The notes under the pieces are model-generated. The model made no database searches. It was not told the DNA's origin and worked only from the letters and a program-made list of their open reading frames with translations. Below, in pieces: positions 35,688-45,888 of a DNA stretch of 64,000 nt; positions within the stretch are counted from its first letter, which is position 1; the number at the start of each line of letters is the position of its first letter. The position numbers and the translations under genes were made by a program. Origin of the DNA: Laccaria trichodermophora. Its lineage: Eukaryota; Basidiomycota; Agaricomycetes; Agaricales; Hydnangiaceae. The stretch lies in assembly GCA_018417955.1 (NCBI GenBank), contig JACTVC010000005.1, positions 1,550,001-1,614,000 on the forward strand. Direction: 5' to 3'.

Positions 35688-36185
35688 TCAAGTGGTAAAG
35701 CTGCTTAGCATATCTTCAAATTGACAAAGAAAGTTGGGTAGAAAAGTTACTTGAAAGCTGTGTTCTTTGCAGGTTGCCTCTAGGACTGTTTCAACATACT
35801 GAAAATCTGGCTTCATGTGCACCTGGTGGACATTTGAAATATTTGCATTGTGGAAGTATTTGGTTAATGTCTTTGAGGCCATGCTCTTCCAAAATTGTTT
35901 TGATGCCCTTTGATACCCCTATGGAGGGGTGCCCATCAGGGAAATATAGGGGTTGCCACATGTCATAGCAAACAGAGTGTTGACAAGAATTTGTTCGCCT
36001 TTTTGGTGATGGGACGACACTCAATCATTTCAATTGTTTTACTGGAGGTGTGTATTTTGGCATCTGTTGCACAGAGAGCAGATCTTCAGCATGTTTCAAA
36101 TGAGTTGGTGCATTGTTGAAAATGAAAACATTCTCAAATCCAAGCCAATATTTTATGCAAAGGTCCATTGCTTTGTGAGCCAGTG
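35688..36185 (-). pseudogene. Decayed DDE-type transposase relic
   Basis: Read on the minus strand, blocks typical of a DDE endonuclease-like protein common in agaricomycete genomes appear in order: FENVFIFNNAPTHLKHAEDL (~36150-36080, the position of a catalytic Asp, here Asn), LYFPDGHPSIGV and KGIKTILEEHGL (~35950-35890), FKCPPGAHEA (~35845-35815) and VETVLEATCKEHSFQVTFLP (~35800-35735). A stop and a frame change separate these blocks and the usual Cys-rich piece after PPGA is missing, so it cannot be functional. It might be a former source of activity for the TA-flanked elements, but no shared ends were found. Confidence 0.65.
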
Positions 36186-37099
36186 ATGAACAGTCTTCTT
36201 ACATGTGAAATAGCCATCCTATCACAATAAGGGAGCTCAAAGTTGGCTGTAGATCTATCCATAGATCCATAGATCAACTACAACAAATGAGACTACATCT
36301 GAAGATCCATGTGAGAAACATTGTGATTGAGCATGTCAGCACATTCCAATCATCACTTTTTGAGCATATTGATAACAAAACAATAGTCATGTGAGCTCTG
36401 AGCATAATCAAGAGATAGATAAAGGATCCTGGATTGTAAATTTTTTGTGTAGGGATGAAGGTAATGGTGGGTGTCAATCCCACATGATCAACAAGCATCT
36501 TTATCAGGATCAGTATGTGTAGTTGAACAAACAACTGAATAAAACTTGAACTTGAGCTTAATGGCTGCCCATCGTACTTTCAACTATAACAGAGATGGTA
36601 CCTTCTGATGTCTATGATATAGATATACACCATTCTTGCAATCCATAATAAAACCTCTAAATTAGAAAACATCCTAATTTGCATTTGAGAAATACTTTGA
36701 CATTTTTTTAGAAGAAAAAAGATAACTCAATTTAGGAAAGACTCAAAGAGTAATTTATATCCTCAATGAACAAGTAGATTTGCATGTGGTAGTCTGAAGC
36801 CCAAAAAAGCTGGGACTATGTCATGGCTTATGTGGCTGTGAACTATAGTCCTCTTCACCTGCAAAACAAAATACTATATAACTCAATTAACATGACTCTC
36901 TTTTCAGCACCTCTCATTGCACTGTCACCATCATATAATAAATTAATGTATATGAATACAAATAGATATTTGTAAAAAAAATAATCAAGCTGCAAAAATA
37001 GGACTCATATCTGCCATGCCATGACATCTGCAATGGCATTGGGGAAAAAAGGAGAATTGTGTCTGGCTAAATTGCTAGGGTGGCAGGATTCAAAACAAC

Positions 37100-40000
37100 C
37101 TATATTAAATCTGAGGTTTCTTCTTTAGGAACTGCACTCTTTGCATCAAGAACCTGAGTCTCTTCAGCTTCTTTAACATTGGACATGGTGTTGATTTTAT
37201 GGGAATGCTCACCTTCAACAATTTTGCTTTGTGCTTCCTGAGCTTGGATATGCAATCTCTCTTCATCCATGTGTTTTCCCAGGCATTTACATGTTGCTGC
37301 AAGATTCATCATGGCTGTGATGGTGTGGGGGTGTTCTACTCCAAGGATTCTCTTTCTTGCATCCAGAATTTGGATCTCCAACTTTTCTACTTCTGTATAT
37401 TCTGCCAGGAGATAATATGTGGCTGCTAGATTTCCCATAGCATGGATTGTCTCTGGATGTTCCACTCCAAGAATTCTCTTTTGTGCATCCAGAACTTGGA
37501 TCTCCAGCTTCTCTGCCTCTGTGTACTTACCCAGGCATTGATATGTTACTGCTAGATTTCTCATAGCTCTGATTGTGTTTGGGTGTTCCACTCCAAGAAT
37601 TCTGTTTGTTACATTCAGAACTTGGATCCCCAGCTTCTGTGCCTCTGTGTATTTTCCGATGTATTGATATGTTAATGCTAGATTAGCCTTGGCTTTGATT
37701 GTGTGTGGGTGTTGCACTCCAAGAATTCTGTTTGTTTCAATAAGAACTTGAATCTCCAGCTTCTCTGCCTCTGTGTACTTTTTCAAGTCTCGATATGTTG
37801 CTGCTAAACTTGCCATAGCTTTGATTATATCAGGGTGTTCCCCTCCAAGAATTCTTTGTGTTGCATCCAGAACTTGGATATTCAACTTCTCTGCCTCTGT
37901 GTACCTCCCCAAGTCTCGATATGTTGCTGCTAAATTTGCCATAGCTTTGATTGTGTCTGGGTGTTCCACTCTGAGAATCCTGCGTCTTGCATCCAGAACT
38001 TGGATGTTCAGTTTCTCTGCCTCTGTGTACCTTGTCAAATTATGATATGTCACTGCTAAATTTGCCAGGGCTCTGATTGTTTCTGGGTGTTCTACTCCAA
38101 GAATTCTGTTCCTTGCATCTAAAACTTGGATCTGCAGCTTCTCTGCCTCTGTGTATTTTCCCAAGTATTTATATGTTGCTGCTAGATTAGCCATGGCTCT
38201 GATTGTTTCTGGGTGTTCCACTCCAAGAATTCTCTTTTGTGCATCCAGAACTTGGATCTCCAGCTTCTCTGCCTCTCTGTACTTTCCTAGGTATCGATAT
38301 GTCACTGCTAGATTAGCCATGGCTCCAATTGTGTCTGGGTGTTCCACTCCAAGAATTCTGTTTGTTACATTCAGAACTTGGATCCCCAGCTTCTGTGCCT
38401 CTGTGTATTTTCCCATATATTGATATGTTGATGCTAGATTAGCCTTGGATTTGATAGCATCTGGGTGTTGCAATCCAAGAATTCTGTTTGTTGCCATCAG
38501 AACTTGGCTTTGCAGCTTCTCTGCCTCTGTATACCTCCCCAGATTATGATGTGTGACTGCCAAATTTGCCATGGCTCTGATTGTTTCTGGGTGTTCTACT
38601 CCAAGAATTTTGTCCCTTGCATCTAGAACCTGGATCTCCAGCTTCTCTGCTTCTGTGTACTTTCCCAGGTATCGATAAGTTGCTGCTAAATTTGCCATAG
38701 CTCTGATTGTTTCTGGGTGTTCTGCTCCAAGAACTCCATTTATTGCATCCAGAACTTGGATCTCCAACTTTTCTGCCTCTGTATATTTTCCCATGTATTG
38801 AAGTGTTGATGCTAGATTAGCCATGGCTCTGATTGTGTCTGTATGATCCACTCCAAGAAGTCTGTCCCTTGCATTCAGAACTTGGATCTCCAGCTTCTCT
38901 GCCTCTGTGTACTTTCCCAAGTATCGATGTGTTGCTGCTAGATTTGCCATTGCTCTGATTGTGTCTTGGTGTTCAACTCCAAGCTTTCTGCTTCTTATAT
39001 CTAGTACTTCATTCTCCAGAGTTTCTGCCTCCTTAAAATATCCTTGTTCCTGCAAAAGCACCCCAAACTTGTCATAAGCATCATCAAAGTAAATGACCCC
39101 ATTCTCATTCCTTCCTGATCTGGAATGCTCCATATTTGCTCTTATATGTGTTACCAAGGCCCTCCGGAACTCATATGGCTGGCCTGCATCCCATCCCAGT
39201 GAACAAGACAAGGTAATATATGCCATTAAGCAACATTCTTTCCTCTCATTCAAAGTCAATCTGTCTCTACCCCAGGTATGAACCAGTGGATGCATGGCAT
39301 ATACACAATCAGATGAGCCTTTCTTGATCAAGGAGAATGACAGTAATATCCGAAGTCCCTCTCTAAAGACAAAGTTATCCCAAGTACCTGATTTATTGAG
39401 AGGAAGTAGTCTCCGGTCTAGCAGAGAACTAGCAAGGGGTAATTTTGAGCTAGAAGTCCTCTTATTTTCTGCAAGGGCAGCATAAGAAAAGATTTCTTCA
39501 GTGATCCCCTCATGATGGAAAAAAGGAAATAATGTCAGAAGGAGCATTGCATTTTTGGCTGCATTGGCCTTGTGAGAATCATCAGATTCAGCCCTTTTCT
39601 GGATTTCTCTGTATGATAGCTCCCAAGTTTCATAGACAGTTCTGTTATACTTAGAAGCCCCAGTATATTCAGAATGAGATAATAATGTTTTTCGGTGCTC
39701 TGAATATTTTGCAAGGTAGTCTCCAATAGTGGTGACCCCAGATGCAATGTATGCACCAGCTTGATCAACAGCAAGAGGAAGGCAGAAGAGCTCCTTTACA
39801 ATCTTAGAAGCTTCAGCTTGAAACTCCATTAAAGATGCATCCAAGCAACTGGCTTTTAAAAGTAATTCAATAGCATCATTCTCTTCCATCTCAGTTACTT
39901 CAAGAGAATTCTCAGGTGAAGTCAGTTTCCTCATGGTAGAGTTGCGACTAGTTATCAGAATGTTTCCCCCCCTTCCAGGTGGAATATAAGCCTCCAGCTC

Positions 40001-40615
40001 AGCAGGTGACAGAACATCAGCATTGTCAAATACCATTATGTAGTTCTCTTTCAGTGAGCCAATCCAGTGAAGAGCAGATTCAAGTGAGCCATCCAGTCCA
40101 CTAGACTGGGCTCTAGGAAAATTAGAGATGCCCTTGAGTCCTTGTATGATGGTGCTGACTGAGGAAGCATCAATCCAGAAAACAGAAGAGAAACTGAAGG
40201 GAATGAATTTTTTAGCAAGAGGGTTGGACCTGCTGCCACATAGAGATACTCACTAGTCAGACATTTCCTCAACAAACTTCAAGCAAATCTGAGTCTTTCC
40301 AATACCCCCCATACCATGCAATAGGAAGAACTTTCTCTTTTGAGCTGAGCCATCTGCATTGGAAAAATGCCTCTCAAGTGTGGCAATAACTTCTTTCTGC
40401 CCTGTGAACTGATTGCTCGGATTTGGCATAATGGGAATGACCCCATCGGACATCGTCCTACCGCCATTGTAAATGTTGATCTGTTAGAGATCCGCGCTAT
40501 CGGCTAAGTTGCTGAGCAGATATCCAACTCTTCTACTCACCGCGTCAGCTGCGTAGAATGTGCCGCCGTTCACGGCAGTGCGACGGGCCTTTGGAAAAAT
40601 GTGTGCTCTGTTCAT
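37100..40615 (-). CDS. NB-ARC/TPR NOD-like receptor
   Basis: This is a fungal NLR-type protein, a STAND NTPase thought to act in non-self recognition or programmed cell death. Exon 1 (start 40615, MNRAHIFPKARRTAVNGGTF; an in-frame Met at 40681 is possible) ends AADA. The intron to ~40491 joins INIYNGGRTMSDGVIPIMP and NQFTGQKEVIATLERHF. Walker A is GMGGIGKTQ (~40300). A second intron (~40252-40199) joins EEMSDY to FSSVFWIDASS. Walker B is YIMVFDNAD, followed by NILITSRNS and LFCLPLAVDQAGAYIA. About 14 TPR-like 42-residue repeats (AEKLEIQVLDA...RILGVEHPETI...ANLA) follow, then a degenerate fifteenth; the stop is at 37100. No large N-terminal effector domain is present, only a short leader. Nearly all Arg codons are AGA/AGG because CpG is scarce, yet ~980 codons stay open. 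Confidence 0.9.
37170..39060 (-). repeat. Array of ~14 TPR-encoding 126-bp repeats
   Basis: Units of 126 bases encode 42-residue TPR-like repeats and are highly similar at DNA level. A higher-order pattern is visible: the run beginning LGLQHPDAIKSKANLAS and continuing through YTEAQKLGIQVLNVTNRIL recurs six repeats later as LGVQHPHTIKAKANLAL with the same continuation. This implies block duplication of about 756 bases inside the array. Confidence 0.85.
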
Positions 40616-43269
40616 TCCGAGTGGTCGAGATGAGTGTAAGAGTTCAGATGAGAAGGGGGAGCGCTCGGGCTCAACGTTCAACGCTCAAGTCCCAGGAGAC
40701 CCCCATAAGGTGAACACGTGTGTTGGTCTATTTTTATATACGCACTATGTTCTCGTCGCTGGCTCTGTATGGCACCTACAGAGTACATGACGAGGGGATG
40801 AACTCCCGAAGGCGCCAATTGTGATGGGCAGCTGTGTAAATTTACAGGACTCCCCATCTTCCGAATCCGACTATACGAGTTCGTACAGCGACATTCCTCA
40901 AGAGTTTCTTAGTGTCAAACTTTCCAAGCGTCGAAATCAGAAAACCACACCTTCTCTTTCGTCTTGACAGTGTCACGATCATTCAAATCGAGTGGCCGGA
41001 TTATCGAGCCTACAGAGTCAGAAGGCACAAAAATCAGACGTCCGTTTTCTTTCCTGCAAATTCTTATTCCAAGGACAGAGGTGAGCGTGGTGGCTTAGCG
41101 TTTCACGTTCTCGTGCTGACACATTTACCTCAAGGATACCCAACATTGGCCGTGAAGTTGGCGAGAACGTGGAGTTCATATTCTCTTCTATTCAAACTGG
41201 TGGTACCTAACAATTCTTTACGCAGCTGGCTCTATGGAAATCCCGCAAACTCACGTTGGCCTACCTCCTCTCTAAACCGACCCTCTTCCGCAATGTTCTT
41301 GTGCCTCAACCATTCTTTGGAGCAACAACCTGCCTCTAACCTCCTTCCTTTCTACCGCCTATCTTCAGGTGCAGAAGTCAGGTATGTTCTTCGCGCTTTC
41401 AGTTGTCGTTCTGACTAATGTCGATCGTTGGGAAGTAACGGAGCGGGGTCTTTGAAAAAGGACGAGTCTTCTTCAATGGGGAGGAAGGAGAGTGACCGTT
41501 AAGCTGCAAAGACCCGAACGTTCACGGCACGCTATTCACTCACCCGGTTTATCCTGAATATTGCCCCCTTGCGAGCTTCAGAGTCACGGCGCACCCACCT
41601 CTCCTCTCCTGTGGTGCCGAAAACTCGATTCTTCAGCTCACATCGGCATCTGGAGAGAAGGAGCTCAAAGTGACCAGAGGGGAGGCCGGAGTTGGGTATA
41701 GGTGGATTGATGGATCTGTGGCCGTAACGAGCAGGAGAGCGGTGAACTTGCAGTATCTGACGTTATCCGACTCGTCCAAGACTCGTCTTCCTTGACCTTC
41801 CAGTACTAAAGGTGTTATGAGGAAATACGAAGGCGACGCTCACATATGGTCCTGGTACTAGCGGGCTGTCAGCATTAATCGAGTAAGAGAACGCTTTCTG
41901 GATCGAAGGTACGTCCACCTTTGAAACTCGTCTTGTTTCTTGCTGTTTACCTCATTGTTACAGACTGAGACGCACTTCCGTGGAACTGTGGTCCCATGGA
42001 ACCTAGTGATTTGTCCCGACTACGAACTACACCACACCATCCTGCAACGCCGATGCCTCACCTTGCATGGCTTGCAGCATACGATAACTGCATGCACGAA
42101 CGTTAACCTCGTGCCTCCCACCTAAGTCGTCTCGCACTACACTGCACCGCACTATCTCGCCCTCTTTACACGATCTCTTCGCCTCTGCCTGCCTACTGCC
42201 ATGTTTGTTCGAGGCTCGGGGGTTCAGTTATCGTCTCCCTTTGATGGTATTCAGACGTGTTTGGGGCTTCACGGCCCCAATTGGCCTGATTGTTTCCTCG
42301 CACGCTCCTTGATTCTACTGCATGATCTTCTGCGCGTATTCTGGGCTGTCACCGTGTGCCATGTCCATTGTAATACATGGTTACTACACCTGTCTTTCAC
42401 TCAACATCAAGTGGCTACTCTTTGCAATCGTACGCTAGAAGAGCGCTTTCTGAAATCTCCATATCCGGAGAGAGTCGCGCGCACGCTGAGGCCCTAATCT
42501 GAAGCGCTTGATATTGGATTTGAATTCCAACGCGTCATAGCAAACGCAAAATTCTTGAACCCGTTTTCAATTGCACGTACTCAGCAATATTGGGGGAACT
42601 TCCACCGTGCGCACCAGGCTGCCGAAACAGCACCACCTCGAGCGGGAAGTAAAATAGAGACCAAAAAAAAAACCGTTTCGCGGAAACAAACAGGAGCGTT
42701 AAGACGGTATCCAGCGACCTTGGTCCATGCACTCCCTGTCCTTGCAGCAACAGGCTCTACCACCCTTCCCCTCGCCTTCATTCTCACCGTCACAGCTATC
42801 AAGCTTCAAGGATGGCGTGGATTGTATGAGGTTTCAGAGGTACGTGTTGCAGGCCTGCCCGTAGGGCATTATATCTACCATATATGGCTCAGAAATCTGG
42901 GATTGGATGTATGAGTACTTACAAGGCCTCGCCAACCACGCATGGCAATTAAAGATAATAGCAATGATAATAAAAGATAGATACCTGATATGACATGGAC
43001 CCTAAATTTCGCTAAATTGATCTCCTCGCTGCCAAAGCGAGGCTGAAGCATTGTTGTAAATCAACCTTGCATGGCACCCCGTGGCATGTTTGTCTCCTGC
43101 CTCATGCTGAAACCCTGCACTTATCTTCGACCTTCAGAATGAGCAAAGGACACGTTTGTCGAAACGCTCAGCGATATTATTAGCAATGAAAATTAGATCC
43201 ACGATCTGCCGCAGTGAGCATTTTCATCTTCTAACACGTGTATGAGCCCCTTCGACTATAAGATGGCCA
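40616..43269. other. Intergenic region with the first copy of a decayed segmental duplication
   Basis: The first ~200 bases should contain the receptor promoter, in normal-composition DNA. From ~40912 to 42124 the sequence is similar to 43570-45060. The open frame at 40912-41418 is not conserved in the other copy and has no known motif. The frame at 42555-42914 is also unsupported. No gene is called. Confidence 0.45.
40912..42124 (+). repeat. Segmental duplication, copy 1
   Basis: Shared landmarks with copy 2 (43570-45060) in the same order: ttccaaggac-gaggt, cgtggtggcttagcg, acgcagctggct, ctaaaccgac, cgtcgttctgact, gcgctttctggat-gaaggt and the nearly identical actacaccacaccat-ctgc with cgataactgca. 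Many indels separate the copies, so the event is old. Confidence 0.7.
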
Positions 43270-43565
43270 AAATACAATATAATATCAATCACACGAATTC
43301 GACGGCCCTCTTCTAGTCAAGCTTCAAACCCATCAGGTTCGTCCACACCTCTCCCAACCTAGACTCTTCAATGATTTTTCATTCAAGTCTCAATGCCTGA
43401 AAAATCCAACCCACCGCTCCCTCAAACCCGAACCCAAAACTACGTCCAGCTCCTACCCACCCGCCGCACCTCTCATCCCAAAACACAACACTCTCCTCGC
43501 CTTCTTGGCATCGCAGGAGGGAAGATGCCATAGGAACCTATTGTTCACACCATCTGTCGGTGTCC
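43270..43565 (+). pseudogene. Proline-rich family, copy 2 (fragment)
   Basis: Words such as caagcttcaaacccatcagg, ttcgtccacacctctccc, cattcaagtc, aatccaacccaccgctcc and cttggcatcgcaggaggg match copies 1 and 3 in order. The acidic N-terminal part and the conserved second exon are missing and the frame is broken, so this is a relic. Confidence 0.7.
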
Positions 43566-43569
43566 ACTG

Positions 43570-45060
43570 GCGTTTTTGGCTGCACAGTCGAAATAAGTAA
43601 GCCCTATGCCTTCTTCATCTCTCTCTCTTTTGTCTCGACAGGCCTTCCAGTGTCACCATCCAGAGTTTGCCTTCGTTTGAACGTTCACATTCGTTTAAAT
43701 CCTGCAAACTCCTCTTCCAAGGACGGAGGTCGTGGTGGCTTAGCGCGTCGCATTTGAGTGTGTTTTGCTTCGTCGAGTCCTCACATTAGCCGTAAAGATG
43801 GTAAAAGCGTCAAGCGAATACGTATTCTTGTCTACCCTTAACTGGTCGTAGCTAACGCAGCTGGCTTTTCAGAAATCCAGCACCCACGTTTGCCCACCGT
43901 GACCGTTCTAAACCGACGTACAATGAAAAACTGACCCTCCTCCACAAGTGCATCAACCATTTTTTGCAGTGGCAACCCGGCTTCTACCTCCTAATCCCCA
44001 CTTCCCTTCTGCCGCCTACCTCCAGGTGCAAAAGCCGGGATACGTCCTCGAGTCAAGTCCCTCTCGACATCGGATTGTTTAGATGTTCATTCTGCTGTCA
44101 CTCGCTTTTACGCGCCGAGTGATCTCTGTGGTGCAGGTGAGATGTGCCGTGAACGTATTCGCTCCAACATCAATTGGCATCACGAAAATTCGCGATACGA
44201 CGCTGTTTGTAGAAACCAATCTGGAGCTCCCCGGCATGCGGGGCATGATTATTGGGTGCGCCCTTCTTTCCTTTTCTTTCAATTTTGAGTCGACATCACT
44301 CATGTGCTCTGATCTCACTGGCTAGTTCCTGTTGGCGATAGAGACAGGCTTGTGGGTTGTACGGCCCGACTCCTCGAAAGAAATGGGCCATAGTCTGCAA
44401 ATTATTTCGTTGGATTCCATTGCGCGTGCAGCCCGTCTTTGTTCTTCGCACTTTCCGCCGTCGTTCTGACTGATGTCGATAATTGGGACGGCCTTTCAGA
44501 TGCTTCCTATGCATGTCCTCAGTGCGTTGCAGAAGTGACGAAACGAGATTCTTGAAAAGAAGACCGTCTTCCTTGAACTTCCAGTAGTACTAAAGTTGTT
44601 ATAAGGGGGAAATACGAAGGTGATACTCACAGATAGTCCCCGCTACTACTGAAGTTGTAAAGAGGTCGTCCAAGTAATGAATTTGGTTTTAATTCTCGGT
44701 AGTGGTCATTTCGTGGGAGCAGGATCTGGAAGTCTGCCAAATTGCTCAAAATAGCTTGATCTCAACAATATCGATTTTCATCGCTCGTGGTCGTTCTCTG
44801 CTATCAGGAGAGGACGCTTTCTGGATTGAAGGTACGTCCAGCTTTGACACACTCGTCTCCTGTCTCGCTCCTCACGTGTTTGTAGGTACCCCCCTACCGA
44901 CCCACTTCCGTAGAACTCCCGTTCCAAAGACACCAGTGATTTGGCCCGACTACCAACTACACCACACCATTCTGCAACGCCGATGCCTCGCCTTGCATGG
45001 CTTGCTGCATACGATAACTGCACGAACATCAGCGTTCAGACCTCCCTCCTGGGTTTCCAC
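43570..45060 (+). repeat. Segmental duplication, copy 2
   Basis: This is the diverged counterpart of 40912-42124; landmarks are given there. It lies directly after the relic of the proline-rich gene. The strongest match is at 44940-45022 (actacaccacaccattctgc through cgataactgcacg). No conserved open frame spans the two copies. Confidence 0.7.
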
Positions 45061-45888
45061 TCGACATGGCGTTGTTTCCGCACCTTGGTGCGCTTCATCG
45101 TGACATGAACGTGGGGTTCAAGTGATTACCCTTCTGAGCAGGTCCATTTTCTTGACGAGTCAAGCAAGGATAATCGCACACTCATTTAAAATATGACACC
45201 ATTGGGTTCTGTTCTCCATGTCTCTCTTACCGGGTTTCAGTGTCCACGGTTGTCAGTGCCCTTTCCTTTTACTTCCCTTTCTTGGCAAGATCTTTCGCCA
45301 CGATCACACCTTTCGGACTTCTTTCATCGGTCCAGGGCAATGTTGTAACGACAATCCCAGTCATGATGATCATGAAGTTGAAACCCATCGGGTGTATGGA
45401 ACGTCTTCTCCGATCCCTCCAGATCGGCTAGACCATTTATTTTAAACTATTCCAAGTACATTGAAATGGTATGTCACAGTTTAAATACAAATTCCAAGGG
45501 AGAGAGATTGACTGCTGTTGGAAGGGAGCGCGAAATACCAGATTTTGCGGGCAGCGTGACATTCGCCCGCCAGGCTAATCTGTCACAAGTCTTACTTAAG
45601 GGCAACCGAAGGCGGTAGCTCAGTTAGCTGCCAAAGCTTACGAAGCCAGCCCGCTACCTGGTCCTTCTTGCCGCCATTGGCCAACACGTGCTCACCATGA
45701 TTGCCTCCTGCCTCGAACTCAAAATCCACGTTACTTATCTAAAAAGTGACCACCCAGGTTGACCGGAGGACGCGTTTTTATAAATGCTCCTGCCACCTTC
45801 GCGGGAGGCGGCAGGCTCTGCGTTATATAAACCTGCCTTCAACTTCCCTTCAAGTCTCCTCGCAAGATAAACTCCCCATATTTTTACC
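45061..45888. other. Upstream region of proline-rich copy 3
   Basis: There is no recognised gene. A TATA-like ttatataaa lies at 45824-45832, ~57 bases before the start codon of the next gene. The leader shares cttcccttcaagt with copy 1. A tagctcagttag word at ~45616 resembles a tRNA A box but no tRNA follows. Confidence 0.45.

Larger units (their letters stand above)
26925..40440. other. CpG-depleted AT-rich island with transposon relics and a receptor gene
   Basis: Over ~13.5 kb CpG is almost absent, while CA and TG are abundant. For example, I find no CG in 28021-28320 or in 31741-32340, whereas both flanks have CG in nearly every line. Both borders are sharp. The island holds foldback elements, a decayed DDE transposase, local duplications and, at the right end, most of a long intact NB-ARC/TPR gene. 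Between 26925 and 37099 I recognise no functional gene; remaining open frames are short. The pattern is what CpG methylation followed by deamination would leave, but that cause is inferred. Confidence 0.85.

Noticed and set aside
37100..39060. TPR DNA repeats as a CRISPR-like or satellite array
   Set aside because: The 126-base units are in frame and encode canonical TPR-like repeats downstream of an NB-ARC domain.
26925..40440. Island as a horizontally acquired bacterial or viral segment
   Set aside because: Its only clear gene is a fungal NB-ARC/TPR protein with fungal introns, and the relic transposase is of a fungal type; no prokaryotic or viral gene was seen.
40912..41418. 168-residue plus-strand frame
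   Set aside because: The paralogous segment at 43570 does not keep the frame and no motif is recognisable.
42555..42914. 119-residue plus-strand frame with a hydrophobic part
   Set aside because: It has an overlapping equally long antisense frame, no motif and no conservation with the duplicated segment.
45612..45660. tRNA-like start ggcggtagctcagttagct
   Set aside because: It has an A-box-like word only; no T arm, B box or matching acceptor stem follows.
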